From Lachnospiraceae bacterium (GTDB lineage Bacteria > Bacillota > Clostridia > Lachnospirales > Lachnospiraceae), in the NCBI GenBank assembly GCA_017408025.1, contig JAFQVJ010000023.1, positions 1 through 64,000 on the forward strand: a DNA stretch of 64,000 nucleotides, given 5' to 3'. The position numbers and the translations under genes are program-made. The notes beneath the pieces were generated by a model. It had not been told where the DNA came from. It worked only from the letters and a program-made list of their open reading frames with translations, and did no database searches. Below are positions 27,093 to 34,129 of the stretch, one piece after another (positions within the stretch are counted from its first letter, which is position 1; every line of letters starts with the position of its first letter).

Positions 27093-27596
27093 TCAACCAC
27101 CCCACATATCTGGCAATGTTTCCTCCTGCGTGAAACCTGCACTCTCTGTATATACATAACATCTGTCAACAACACATCTCTCGCCGACACCGTCTGTATT
27201 AATTGTTGATTCTATAATAAGTTGTTTCTTATCATTCATATTTATATCCAAAGTTACCTGTATGGTCTGCTCCACCAATACATATGTAGCATTCACATCA
27301 CTTGTGGTTCTTGACTCTAGTTCTGCCACTACTTTTTCTAATGCCTGCTGCCCTATATCTGATTCTGTTTCCAATAAACGACGTATCTCACCATCTATAT
27401 ATGCCAACTCTCTGTTCAATTTAGAATAAGCATCATAGTAACTCTGTATATTATTTGAATTCTTTTTATTTAATTTCAAATCCGCATCTGCCGAAGTATA
27501 GGAAAGTATAGAAAATGTAGTCAGGCACAAAACAACAAATATCATAAATATAGATGTAACACCTGTACCTATCTGGAATCCTGAATTACCTTTCAT
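27093..27596 (-). CDS. Membrane-anchored pilus-operon protein 4 (167 aa)
   Basis: Unrecognised protein. It opens with MKGNSGFQIGTGVTSIFMIF, a short charged start, then a single hydrophobic segment (about 15-35). The G-F junction before this segment recalls a prepilin cleavage site, but the Glu expected five residues after cleavage is missing (Thr). A helical region follows (about 40-95, LNRELAYIDGEIRRLLETES) and then a beta-rich end with two cysteines (CVVDRC). The layout is that of a minor pseudopilin or a PilN/PilO-like assembly protein. Its ATG overlaps the upstream stop by 1 nt, so translation is coupled. Confidence 0.75.
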   Translation of the reverse strand: MKGNSGFQIGTGVTSIFMIFVVLCLTTFSILSYTSADADLKLNKKNSNNIQSYYDAYSKLNRELAYIDGEIRRLLETESDIGQQALEKVVAELESRTTSDVNATYVLVEQTIQVTLDINMNDKKQLIIESTINTDGVGERCVVDRCYVYTESAGFTQEETLPDMWGG

Positions 27597-28015
27597 CACT
27601 GCACCTCCCCGCTTGAGTACTGATTCAAAGTCACTGAATAAATATCTTCTTCAGTAATCATATCAACATAAATAATATCAAATTCATATAAATTACCAGC
27701 GGTAACCTTTTCATCATTTACCTTTGATACCATAACCTTTTGCTCATACGCGGCTTCTTCTTCGGCAACAATATTCATATTCTCATCGAGAAACTCAGTA
27801 TATATACCTTCGCTATCGTAAACAGACTGACCTGATCTTATGTTTTCAGCTATTGATTGGGCTTGTAATGACACTTTTGCCAAAAGTACACTCTCATCAT
27901 CCTTTTTATCTGATTCAACATACAATCCTATGGTTATGACTGCCGCAATTGAGAAAAACAATATCACTATTATAAATTCTGTTAAAAACGCTCTTGTTTT
28001 ATTTAACTTTTCCAT
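27596..28015 (-). CDS. Membrane-anchored pilus-operon protein 3 (139 aa)
   Basis: Unrecognised protein with prepilin-like architecture. The N-terminus MEKLNKTRAFLTEFIIVILF places Glu13 at position +5 if cleavage occurred between Arg8 and Ala9, inside a continuous hydrophobic segment (about 9-31); no Gly precedes the putative site. The outer part (32-139) has a helical stretch (VLLAKVSLQAQSIAENIRSG) continuing the membrane helix, as in pseudopilins, then strands. Function in fibre assembly or priming is inferred from gene order only. Confidence 0.75.
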   Translation of the reverse strand: MEKLNKTRAFLTEFIIVILFFSIAAVITIGLYVESDKKDDESVLLAKVSLQAQSIAENIRSGQSVYDSEGIYTEFLDENMNIVAEEEAAYEQKVMVSKVNDEKVTAGNLYEFDIIYVDMITEEDIYSVTLNQYSSGEVQ

Positions 28016-28027
28016 ATCTTTCTCCCA

Positions 28028-28501
28028 TTATCTGTTACCCGTATAAATATCTACACTACCAGTCTCACCCATGGTACCAACTGTTACGTTTAACATTCCT
28101 GTGACAGAATTTAACTTCAAAGAAAACTCTGATATCTCTGTCAATGTGTCTCCAAAATCAAGATTATATTCATCACCTGCAACAATTGTTGCTTCCTTTA
28201 ATTTTCCATTATTTTCAAATATCAGTGTCTCATATGCAGCATCACCTTCTGAAGAAACTATAACAAGCACTTGCACGCCATCTTTTTCCTCCAGATATAC
28301 ACCACCATCATTCTGACAAGCTCTGACTTTATTTGTTATATAGGATAAAATCGTTCTATTATTGCCATTAATTTCCTGTGAAGTAGTTATTTTTCCATAG
28401 ACATTTGAACCTATAAGTATAAGTAAAACAGACATTATGGCAAATATTGAAAACAACACTAGCATAAATATAACATCTATGGAATGCGCTTTTTTCTTCA
28501 T
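28028..28501 (-). CDS. Membrane-anchored pilus-operon protein 2, DUF4860-like (157 aa)
   Basis: Protein of 157 residues starting MKKKAHSIDVIFMLVLFSIF with one membrane segment (about 9-32). After it comes YGKITTSQEINGNNRTILSY, then a beta-rich domain to the C-terminus. The pattern fits the DUF4860 family as I remember it, found in Clostridia pilus-like loci, with no known function. No canonical prepilin cleavage motif. The ATG at 28501 is favoured because GGAGG lies 6 nt upstream; the extension to 28537 would overlap the previous gene by 26 nt. Confidence 0.72.
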   Translation of the reverse strand: MKKKAHSIDVIFMLVLFSIFAIMSVLLILIGSNVYGKITTSQEINGNNRTILSYITNKVRACQNDGGVYLEEKDGVQVLVIVSSEGDAAYETLIFENNGKLKEATIVAGDEYNLDFGDTLTEISEFSLKLNSVTGMLNVTVGTMGETGSVDIYTGNR

Positions 28502-28511
28502 ACCATACCTC

Positions 28512-28835
28512 CTACTCTGTCTCCAACGGTGCGACAATCACATTAGGCTTAACGTTTGGACCTAACAAGTCATACACCACTACATACTTATCATACTCTA
28601 TAACTACACCATAATTTTCTTCTATATACTCAATACTTTCAGGATAAGTTCCCTCTATAGCATAGCATGTTGTTATTGCTTTATTGATTGCATTTTTTAA
28701 TGCCATTATCTCATTATCATCCACATCATCAGAAACATTAATAATAGCTTTGAAAAAGAATATAAAACAAACCACAAACAATACCACCCCAAAAAAGGGA
28801 CCTGCTGAGATTTTTTTCTTTTTATATAAATGCAT
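28512..28835 (-). CDS. Membrane-anchored pilus-operon protein 1 (107 aa)
   Basis: Small protein with basic N-terminus MHLYKKKKISAGPFFG, a single membrane segment (about 13-33) and an outer domain of about 75 residues. The stretch AIEGTYPESIEYIEENYGV resembles the region after the long helix in many type IV pilins and pseudopilins. It may be the major subunit of a very small pilin type, but the Gly-Phe-Thr-Leu-Ile-Glu class motif is absent. AAAGGAG precedes the ATG. Confidence 0.72.
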   Translation of the reverse strand: MHLYKKKKISAGPFFGVVLFVVCFIFFFKAIINVSDDVDDNEIMALKNAINKAITTCYAIEGTYPESIEYIEENYGVVIEYDKYVVVYDLLGPNVKPNVIVAPLETE

Positions 28836-28847
28836 ATTTTCTCCTTT

Positions 28848-29903
28848 TTATAACGTAGACATAATTCCTGTAAGAGGAAGCATTACTGATACAAGTATTC
28901 CTCCTATGATTATAGATAATATAGCTACTAATGTTGGCTCAATAAATGACAAAAGTCTTTCAATAGAATCATCTACCTCATCCTCGTATATCTTTGTCAT
29001 CTTATCCATAACTGCATCAAGCTGTCCGGCTTTAAAGCCCACACTTATCATTCGATTCTGCATACCATCAAACATATCTATATTTTCAAGTGCTTCTGGA
29101 AATGATTTTCCATCCTTGAGAAGTTTATCACACTTCTTGATTTTCTCTCGTGCTACACTATCTGTAACAATACCAGGCGCCATCTCCAATGCCTTCTCAA
29201 GAGAATATCCACTAGCTATCATCATTGATAAAACTGATGCAAATCTTCCTGATGATATTTTTTTACTTAAACCTTTTAAAAGTGGCAGCTTAAATGAAAT
29301 CTCTTTTAGTTTTTCTCCTGCTCCAAGCTTTGTAGCAATATAAATGCAAATAACCACAACAAGTACGATGGCAACTAAAATAAACGCAACATTTCCAATA
29401 AGTACACCTGCATTCATTATAGACTTTCCAGTTGCTGATATGTCAGTTCCCATATTGTTAAAAACCTTTTCGAATACAGGAATAACATATGTTACAAGAA
29501 GTGTAACTACTGCAGCCATCATAGCTATAAGTAGGATAGGATATGTAACAGCTGATTTTATGGATTTACGTATCTTTGCCTCTCTCTCATAATAAGCACT
29601 TAGAGATTTAAGTACCTCTTCCAGCTTACCAGCCTCTTCACCTATATGAATCATATTTACCACATACTGTGGAAAGAATCCTGCGTCTCTCACGGCTTCA
29701 TATAGCATACCAGTCTCGATAACCTTGTCTGCCAGTTGCTTAAAAGCTTCCTTTGCATCCTTATCCTCGCAGCTTTCAACTAAAGTTTCCATACCATCAA
29801 AAAGTGGTATACCTGCTTGCAATATTAATGCTACCTGACCACAGAATGATGATATCTCATCTGCCGGTAATAATTTTCTCTTTCCCAAGTTATTGTTTTT
29901 CAT
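28848..29903 (-). CDS. pilC: Type IV pilus / type II secretion inner-membrane platform protein PilC
   Basis: Platform protein of 351 residues with two T2SSF domains. The first (about 15-140) includes FCGQVALILQAGIPLFDGME and EEAGKLEEVLKSLSAYYERE; the second (about 215-335) mirrors it with FASVLSMMIASGYSLEKALE and GFKAGQLDAVMDKMTKIYED. Three membrane segments are expected at about 155-180, 185-210 and 320-345. PilC couples the cytoplasmic ATPase to pilin insertion. ATG at 29903 has GGAGG 7 nt upstream; a GTG one codon earlier is also in frame. Confidence 0.93.
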   Translation of the reverse strand: MKNNNLGKRKLLPADEISSFCGQVALILQAGIPLFDGMETLVESCEDKDAKEAFKQLADKVIETGMLYEAVRDAGFFPQYVVNMIHIGEEAGKLEEVLKSLSAYYEREAKIRKSIKSAVTYPILLIAMMAAVVTLLVTYVIPVFEKVFNNMGTDISATGKSIMNAGVLIGNVAFILVAIVLVVVICIYIATKLGAGEKLKEISFKLPLLKGLSKKISSGRFASVLSMMIASGYSLEKALEMAPGIVTDSVAREKIKKCDKLLKDGKSFPEALENIDMFDGMQNRMISVGFKAGQLDAVMDKMTKIYEDEVDDSIERLLSFIEPTLVAILSIIIGGILVSVMLPLTGIMSTL

Positions 29904-29914
29904 CACTCATCCTC

Positions 29915-31114
29915 CTAATAAAAATACACCTCTACGTAATTACTTCCTTTACCTCCACCTGCATCAAAGGTTGTATCATAAAACTTCCATGAACCGTTGA
30001 CATAAACTTTATTCCATGCATGATATACCTTGCTAGTGGTTGTCACATATCCTTCCACAACCATACAAGGAATACCTTGTGCTCGGCACATTGTTGCAAA
30101 AAGAACTGAATAATCTCCACATATTCCCTTTTTGTTTTTCAAGCATCTCTCAGCATCCATGTACCCCACCATACCATTGGCAGATACTTTCTTTGCAAAA
30201 TCATAATCATAATCAATGTTGTTGACAATGTAATTATATATAGCATTTACTTTAGCCTCATCACTTGTCTTTCCTGCCACCAATTCACATGAAAGCCTTA
30301 CAGCTGTCGAGTTGGCATTAAACTCTACATACATATTAGGATATATATACGCTTTTGTTTCAGGTGATATAGATGCATACTCTGTTATAGTATTCTTTTG
30401 AGCATATTTACCTGTTGACGTCTGTTCAAGAACTCTGACACAATATGTATTTGCACCTTTTGTCAGTGGAAATGCCAGATATGTATCTGTGGCATCTATA
30501 ATATACTGACCTATCATAGTACCCTCTTTACTGTTCAAATAAATCTGTACTACTGCTGTCGCTGAGGTACTAGCTTTTATCATTACATAGCCATCCTTCA
30601 TGTTGCTGTAATCAATAACGTAACCATTCATGTCACTTACTGAATTACCAGATGCAACCGGCTTCTGTATATTAACATTATAATTGACTTGTGGCGCCGA
30701 CGTAGTCGTTGGTTGTGTTGTCGTAGCTACCGGCTTTGTAGTCGGTGGCTGCGTAGTTGTCGGTTTTGTTGTCGGTGGTGCCGTTGTTGTTGGAGGTACT
30801 GTAGTCGTTGGCGGTGCCGTTGTTGTTGGAGGTGGCTCCGTTGTCGTAGTCGGCGGAACTGTAGTTGAAGATGATGTTTCATCCTTTACAGTTGTTGATT
30901 CCTTGACCACATCTGATGCTTTAGTTGTCTGACCTCCATCTGTAGTCAAATCATCCCCTGACACCTCAACTGTAGTGTTGTTTGTCAGCAACTCCCTTAC
31001 AGGATCATCATTCCCACAGGCTGTAACTCCAGACAATGCCAAAAGTACAGCCAAAAGCAATGCACACCTTCTTGCCAAAGCTTTATTCATTTTTTTTAGA
31101 AATATTTCACTCAT
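29915..31114 (-). CDS. Transglutaminase-like lipoprotein with Thr/Pro-rich linker
   Basis: Surface protein of 399 residues. A signal peptide ends in the lipobox SGVTAC, so the protein is likely lipid-anchored. A Thr/Pro-rich low-complexity linker (about 80-145) holds it off the membrane. The C-terminal transglutaminase-like domain has the Cys-His-Asp triad in NKKGICGDYSVLFATMCRAQ, VYHAWNKVYV and FYDTTFDAGG. Such domains act as cysteine proteases or cross-linking enzymes. It is the first gene of the pilus-like operon, only 11 nt before pilC, so a role in processing or anchoring the fibre is plausible but unproven. Confidence 0.88.
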   Translation of the reverse strand: MSEIFLKKMNKALARRCALLLAVLLALSGVTACGNDDPVRELLTNNTTVEVSGDDLTTDGGQTTKASDVVKESTTVKDETSSSTTVPPTTTTEPPPTTTAPPTTTVPPTTTAPPTTKPTTTQPPTTKPVATTTQPTTTSAPQVNYNVNIQKPVASGNSVSDMNGYVIDYSNMKDGYVMIKASTSATAVVQIYLNSKEGTMIGQYIIDATDTYLAFPLTKGANTYCVRVLEQTSTGKYAQKNTITEYASISPETKAYIYPNMYVEFNANSTAVRLSCELVAGKTSDEAKVNAIYNYIVNNIDYDYDFAKKVSANGMVGYMDAERCLKNKKGICGDYSVLFATMCRAQGIPCMVVEGYVTTTSKVYHAWNKVYVNGSWKFYDTTFDAGGGKGSNYVEVYFY

Positions 31115-31179
31115 ACCACTACCTGCTTTTTATCTATTCTTATAAATAATGTAAATAATCACTTCTAATAACTCTATTG

Positions 31180-31208
31180 ATTTTACTATTATTACCCCCT
31201 TTTGTCAA
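31180..31208 (-). promoter_or_regulatory. Consensus sigma-A promoter of the pilus-like operon
   Basis: Minus-strand TTGACA (31203-31208) and TAAAAT (31180-31185) with 17-nt spacing; the start point would be about 60 nt before the lipoprotein ATG at 31114. It is one of the best promoter matches in the window, which argues that the operon is expressed. Confidence 0.8.
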
Positions 31209-31329
31209 TTATAGCCATTGCATAAATACATAAATATCATTAAATTTATTAAATACAAATTTTATTTGTAACAGGGACAGCCCCCTCTACGTATTATGTA
31301 TTGTAAACCAAATTTGGAGGAACAAAAAT

Positions 31330-31620
31330 ATGTGTAACGTATCAAACTGTGGATGTGGTAGCAGCGTTTTCGGAGGTAACAACAATAACTGCCTCTTCTT
31401 AATCCTCATCCTTTTATTCTGTGGTGGAAGCTGCGGCAACAACGGATGTGGCAGCATCTTCGGAGGCAATAACAGCTGCTCAACTATCATCATTCTTCTT
31501 CTTCTCTTTGGCTGCTGCGGTAACAGCTCTAGCTTCCTTGGCTCTGGCTGTGGTTGCGATAATGGTTGCGGTTGTGATAGAGATAGAGATCGCGACTGTG
31601 ATTGCGGTTGTGGCTGCTAA
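31330..31620 (+). CDS. Cysteine/glycine-rich small protein (chorion high-cysteine-like)
   Basis: Protein of 96 residues with 18 Cys. It contains two diverged repeat units of about 30 residues, each running CGS..FGGNN....C, then an all-hydrophobic stretch (LFLILILLF; STIIILLLLF), then a C-G-N end. A tail of Cys-Gly and Arg-Asp dipeptides (CDRDRDRDCDC) follows. GGAGG lies 9 nt before the ATG, and a GC-rich hairpin follows the stop, so this is a true gene. Similar proteins in Lachnospiraceae carry the borrowed label chorion class high-cysteine protein. No function is known; metal binding, disulfide-linked coat material or membrane insertion are possible. Confidence 0.8.
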   Translation: MCNVSNCGCGSSVFGGNNNNCLFLILILLFCGGSCGNNGCGSIFGGNNSCSTIIILLLLFGCCGNSSSFLGSGCGCDNGCGCDRDRDRDCDCGCGC

Positions 31621-31647
31621 TTGTAAAAGAACTTTTTCTTTTCATAA

Positions 31648-31674
31648 GTGGGGGCAGGACATATCCTGCCCCAC
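31648..31674 (+). terminator. GC-rich hairpin after the cysteine-rich gene
   Basis: GGGGCAGGA pairs with TCCTGCCCC around CATA, with GTG/CAC extending the stem past a one-base bulge. It lies 28 nt after the stop codon at 31620. The following sequence ACACAATTTT has only a weak T-run, so it may act as a terminator or as an mRNA 3' stabiliser. Confidence 0.6.
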
Positions 31675-31774
31675 ACAATTTTAGCTATATTTGACTATGT
31701 TTTATAAACATTAACACATATTTTAACTTAATCACACATAGACTTAAACAAAATAACGTATTATATGGACTGAT

Positions 31775-32356
31775 ATGAATAATCTGCCTCCGATGACACT
31801 ATTTGACTATATGGTCTCCTCGCGAGAAAACAATATGCTCAAGGCATTTCTTCCTTATGTGGATAGAGATTTTCAGCCTATGTTAGCTACATATATAAAA
31901 TTTTCTGAGCTTCTCGCCACTATAGATTTATTTCGTCCAGGCAGAAATGTATTTGATTCCCAATCAGCTTCGCCTGACTTCACTGACATAATTTCAAATA
32001 TGCTTCCTTATGTGTCCCAAAAGGAACGGGAAGCATTCGAAACAATAAGCAATATAAAAAATGCAATGGATATGTTTGAGACATACAAAGACATGTTATC
32101 TCCTGACATGATGGATGCTTTCACTGCTTTTAATAACTCAGAAGCATTTAATTCTTCTGAAGATGATTCTTCTGATGAGAATTCTTCTGATAAGTCCCAT
32201 GATGCCCATGTTTCCAATAGCAGTCCTTCAGATGATAATTCCTCTGATGCCACTTTTGGTAACACCGACAATATGTCAGATATGCTCTCATCTATGCTTT
32301 CTCCAGAACAACAGCTTATGTTTGAACAGCTGTCAAATATGATGGGCAATTCATAA
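31775..32356 (+). CDS. Unknown acidic protein with Ser/Asp-rich segment (193 aa)
   Basis: I do not recognise this protein. Residues 1-125 look helical (MLKAFLPYVDRDFQPMLATY, TISNIKNAMDMFETYKDMLS). Residues about 127-165 are low-complexity, dominated by Ser, Asp, Glu and Asn. The end returns to a helical, Met-rich stretch (MLSPEQQLMFEQLSNMMGN). No signal peptide or membrane segment. The ATG has no Shine-Dalgarno sequence before it, unlike almost all neighbours, so the start is uncertain or the mRNA is nearly leaderless. The next gene follows after 51 nt on the same strand. Confidence 0.65.
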   Translation: MNNLPPMTLFDYMVSSRENNMLKAFLPYVDRDFQPMLATYIKFSELLATIDLFRPGRNVFDSQSASPDFTDIISNMLPYVSQKEREAFETISNIKNAMDMFETYKDMLSPDMMDAFTAFNNSEAFNSSEDDSSDENSSDKSHDAHVSNSSPSDDNSSDATFGNTDNMSDMLSSMLSPEQQLMFEQLSNMMGNS

Positions 32357-32407
32357 TTGCATTTTCATAAAAAGCCTTATAACTCTTAACAGAAAGGAAC
32401 TATCTCT

Positions 32408-32707
32408 ATGGAAAACAACGAAAAATATGAAGATTTGAAAAACAATCCGGCCTTAAAGGATATAAGTCCTGAGAAGCTTGAACTTCTTGTCTCTCTTGTC
32501 TCAAAGGCCGAAACACTTAAACAGAATGAACTTATGCCATTCTTTTTGTCTATCACAAAGGAGGCTGGCAGCAAAGGTGTTTCCTTTAACGATGCTGAAA
32601 CTGAAATCATACTAAATGTCCTTAAGAAAAAAATGTCCTCCGCAGATATAAAGAAAATTGACATGATAAAAAATTTAACAAGAATGATTTCAAAAAAAGC
32701 AAAATAG
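32408..32707 (+). CDS. Unknown small helical protein (99 aa)
   Basis: Unrecognised protein of 99 residues, largely charged helices: ALKDISPEKLELLVSLVSKA, MPFFLSITKEAGSKGVSFND, AETEIILNVLKKKMSSADIK. The C-terminus is Lys-rich. AGAAAGGA lies about 9 nt before the ATG. It is probably co-transcribed with the acidic 193-residue protein, whose opposite charge would suit a complex, but that is speculation. The terminator at 32718-32763 follows within 11 nt. Confidence 0.7.
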   Translation: MENNEKYEDLKNNPALKDISPEKLELLVSLVSKAETLKQNELMPFFLSITKEAGSKGVSFNDAETEIILNVLKKKMSSADIKKIDMIKNLTRMISKKAK

Positions 32708-32717
32708 ATATAACCTT

Positions 32718-32763
32718 AAAAGGATTGTTACATTTGATTTATACCAAATGCAACAATCCTTTT
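32718..32763 (+). terminator. Intrinsic terminator after the 99-residue gene
   Basis: AAAGGATTGTT-A-CATTTG pairs with CAAATG-C-AACAATCCTTT (one mismatch), with a 9-nt loop and TTTT on the plus strand. The A-rich left flank lets it also serve minus-strand transcripts from fabV, whose stop is at 32818. Confidence 0.82.
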
Positions 32764-32766
32764 CAA

Positions 32767-32801
32767 TTGTATAGTAAAGTTCTCGAAACTTTCCTATACA
32801 A
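32767..32801. repeat. Dispersed palindrome, copy 3
   Basis: Arms TTGTATAGTAAAGTT and AACTTTCCTATACAA (one mismatch) with centre CTCGA. It begins 3 nt after the terminator at 32718-32763, between convergent genes. The single mismatch (T for G in the left arm) is the only unpaired position among the five copies' cores. Confidence 0.8.
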
Positions 32802-32817
32802 CAAAGATTCTTTTTTA

Positions 32818-33975
32818 TTACATAATATCTACATCTTTCGTATAATCCACGCCGTCAATCTTGAATCCGAACATATTGAAGAAATCTGACCAGTATCCGT
32901 CAATATCTGCAAGCTCCTTTATGTTATCTGAGTTAATCTTTCCCCAAATATCCATAACTTCACTCTGTACGTCCTCTCTCATCTCCCAATCATCAAGACG
33001 AATCATTCCTTTCTCATCAACAGGTACTGAACCATTGAAAAGCTTTTCTGTGAAAAGTCTTGCCATCTGCTCTATACATCCCTCGTGAATGTTCTTAGCT
33101 TTCATTACCTTGTAAAGAATTGAAAAGTAAAGTGGAACAATAGGAATGGCACTACTTGCCTGTGTTACAAGTGCTTTATTAACTGATATGTATGCCTTAA
33201 CTCCATCAAACTGATCATTAATCTTCTTTGATGACTCATAAAGATGATCCTTAGCTTTACCAATTGTACCATGATAATATACAGGATATGTAAGCTCAGG
33301 TCCAATATATGAGTATGCTACTGTGATTGCATTGTCTGCCAATACATCTGCACTCTTAAGTGCCTCAATCCAGTCAACCCAATCTTCGCCGCCCATAACC
33401 TTTACAGTACCTTCTATCTCTTCTGCTGTTGCAGATGGTATTGTAGCTTCACAGATTGTATCATTCTCAAGATTCCATGATTTCTGAGTAAAATCTTCTC
33501 CTGTTGTCTTAAGAGATGACTGATATACTGTTCCATCAGCCATTGTTCTTCTAGGTGCAGCAAGTGAATATATAACCATGTCAACCTTGCCCATATCATT
33601 CTTGATTGTCTCTATTACTTCATCCTTAATTTCCTTTGAGAATGCATCACCGTTAATAGACTTTGCATAAAGTCCATCCTGTTTTGCAAATTCTTCAAAT
33701 GCTCTTGTATTGTAAAGACCAGGTGTCGCTGTTCTCTTACCGTTTGATTCCTTCTCAAACATGACACCAAGAGTATCTGCTCCTCCTATGTATGCAGCTG
33801 ATATTCTTGACGCAAGACCATATCCTGTAGAGCATCCAATGACAAGTACCTTCTTAGGAGTTTCCTTCTTCTCCTGAGCCTTAGCGTACTCAATCTGTCT
33901 TCTGACATTTTCCTTACATCCTTCCGGATGAGCTGTTATACATATAAATCCTCTTACCTTTGGTTCAACTACCAT
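32818..33975 (-). CDS. fabV: trans-2-Enoyl-CoA / enoyl-ACP reductase FabV
   Basis: NADH-dependent enoyl reductase of the FabV/TER family, 385 residues (family about 390-400). Nucleotide fold VLVIGCSTGYGLASRISAAY, with an acidic residue in GVMFEKES after the second strand consistent with NADH. The family's Y-x8-K catalytic pair is seen in PVYYHGTIGKAKDH. Depending on the member, it completes fatty-acid elongation or reduces crotonyl-CoA in butyrate formation. The neighbourhood carries no other fab or butyrate genes, so which role applies is open. ATG at 33975 has AGGAGGAG upstream; a FabT-like site lies near 34037-34053. Confidence 0.92.
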   Translation of the reverse strand: MVVEPKVRGFICITAHPEGCKENVRRQIEYAKAQEKKETPKKVLVIGCSTGYGLASRISAAYIGGADTLGVMFEKESNGKRTATPGLYNTRAFEEFAKQDGLYAKSINGDAFSKEIKDEVIETIKNDMGKVDMVIYSLAAPRRTMADGTVYQSSLKTTGEDFTQKSWNLENDTICEATIPSATAEEIEGTVKVMGGEDWVDWIEALKSADVLADNAITVAYSYIGPELTYPVYYHGTIGKAKDHLYESSKKINDQFDGVKAYISVNKALVTQASSAIPIVPLYFSILYKVMKAKNIHEGCIEQMARLFTEKLFNGSVPVDEKGMIRLDDWEMREDVQSEVMDIWGKINSDNIKELADIDGYWSDFFNMFGFKIDGVDYTKDVDIM

Positions 33976-34036
33976 GGTTTTCTCCTCCTAAATATTCCCT
34001 ATCTGACGACCCTGTTTGTCTTAAGTTTTCTCAAAT

Positions 34037-34053
34037 AGTCTGATAATCAAATT
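34037..34053. promoter_or_regulatory. FabT-like inverted repeat upstream of fabV
   Basis: On the minus strand AATTTGATTATCAGACT, an imperfect palindrome resembling the TTTGA-nnn-TCAAA site bound by FabT-type MarR repressors of fatty-acid genes in Firmicutes. It lies about 65 nt before the fabV start. The right half is imperfect (TCAGA), and no FabT gene is in the window, so confidence is low. Confidence 0.3.
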
Positions 34054-34129
34054 ACATAGTACCACAGCAAAAGCGTGATTACAAGGTATAATTAAATGCT
34101 ATTTTACGTAGTTTTAAAAACCACAACTA

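Noticed and set aside
28684..29343. Plus-strand 219-codon open frame opposite pilC and the small pilus genes
   Set aside because: It is antisense to well-supported genes, has no ribosome-binding site, and its composition mirrors the hydrophobic codons of pilC.
30684..30932. Plus-strand frame encoding a Val/Gly-rich repeat protein
   Set aside because: It is the complement of the Thr/Pro-rich linker of the lipoprotein gene; the low complexity explains the open frame.
31421..31684. Second reading frame over the cysteine-rich gene (87 codons, Ala-rich)
   Set aside because: No ribosome-binding site, and the internal duplication and downstream hairpin fit the other frame.
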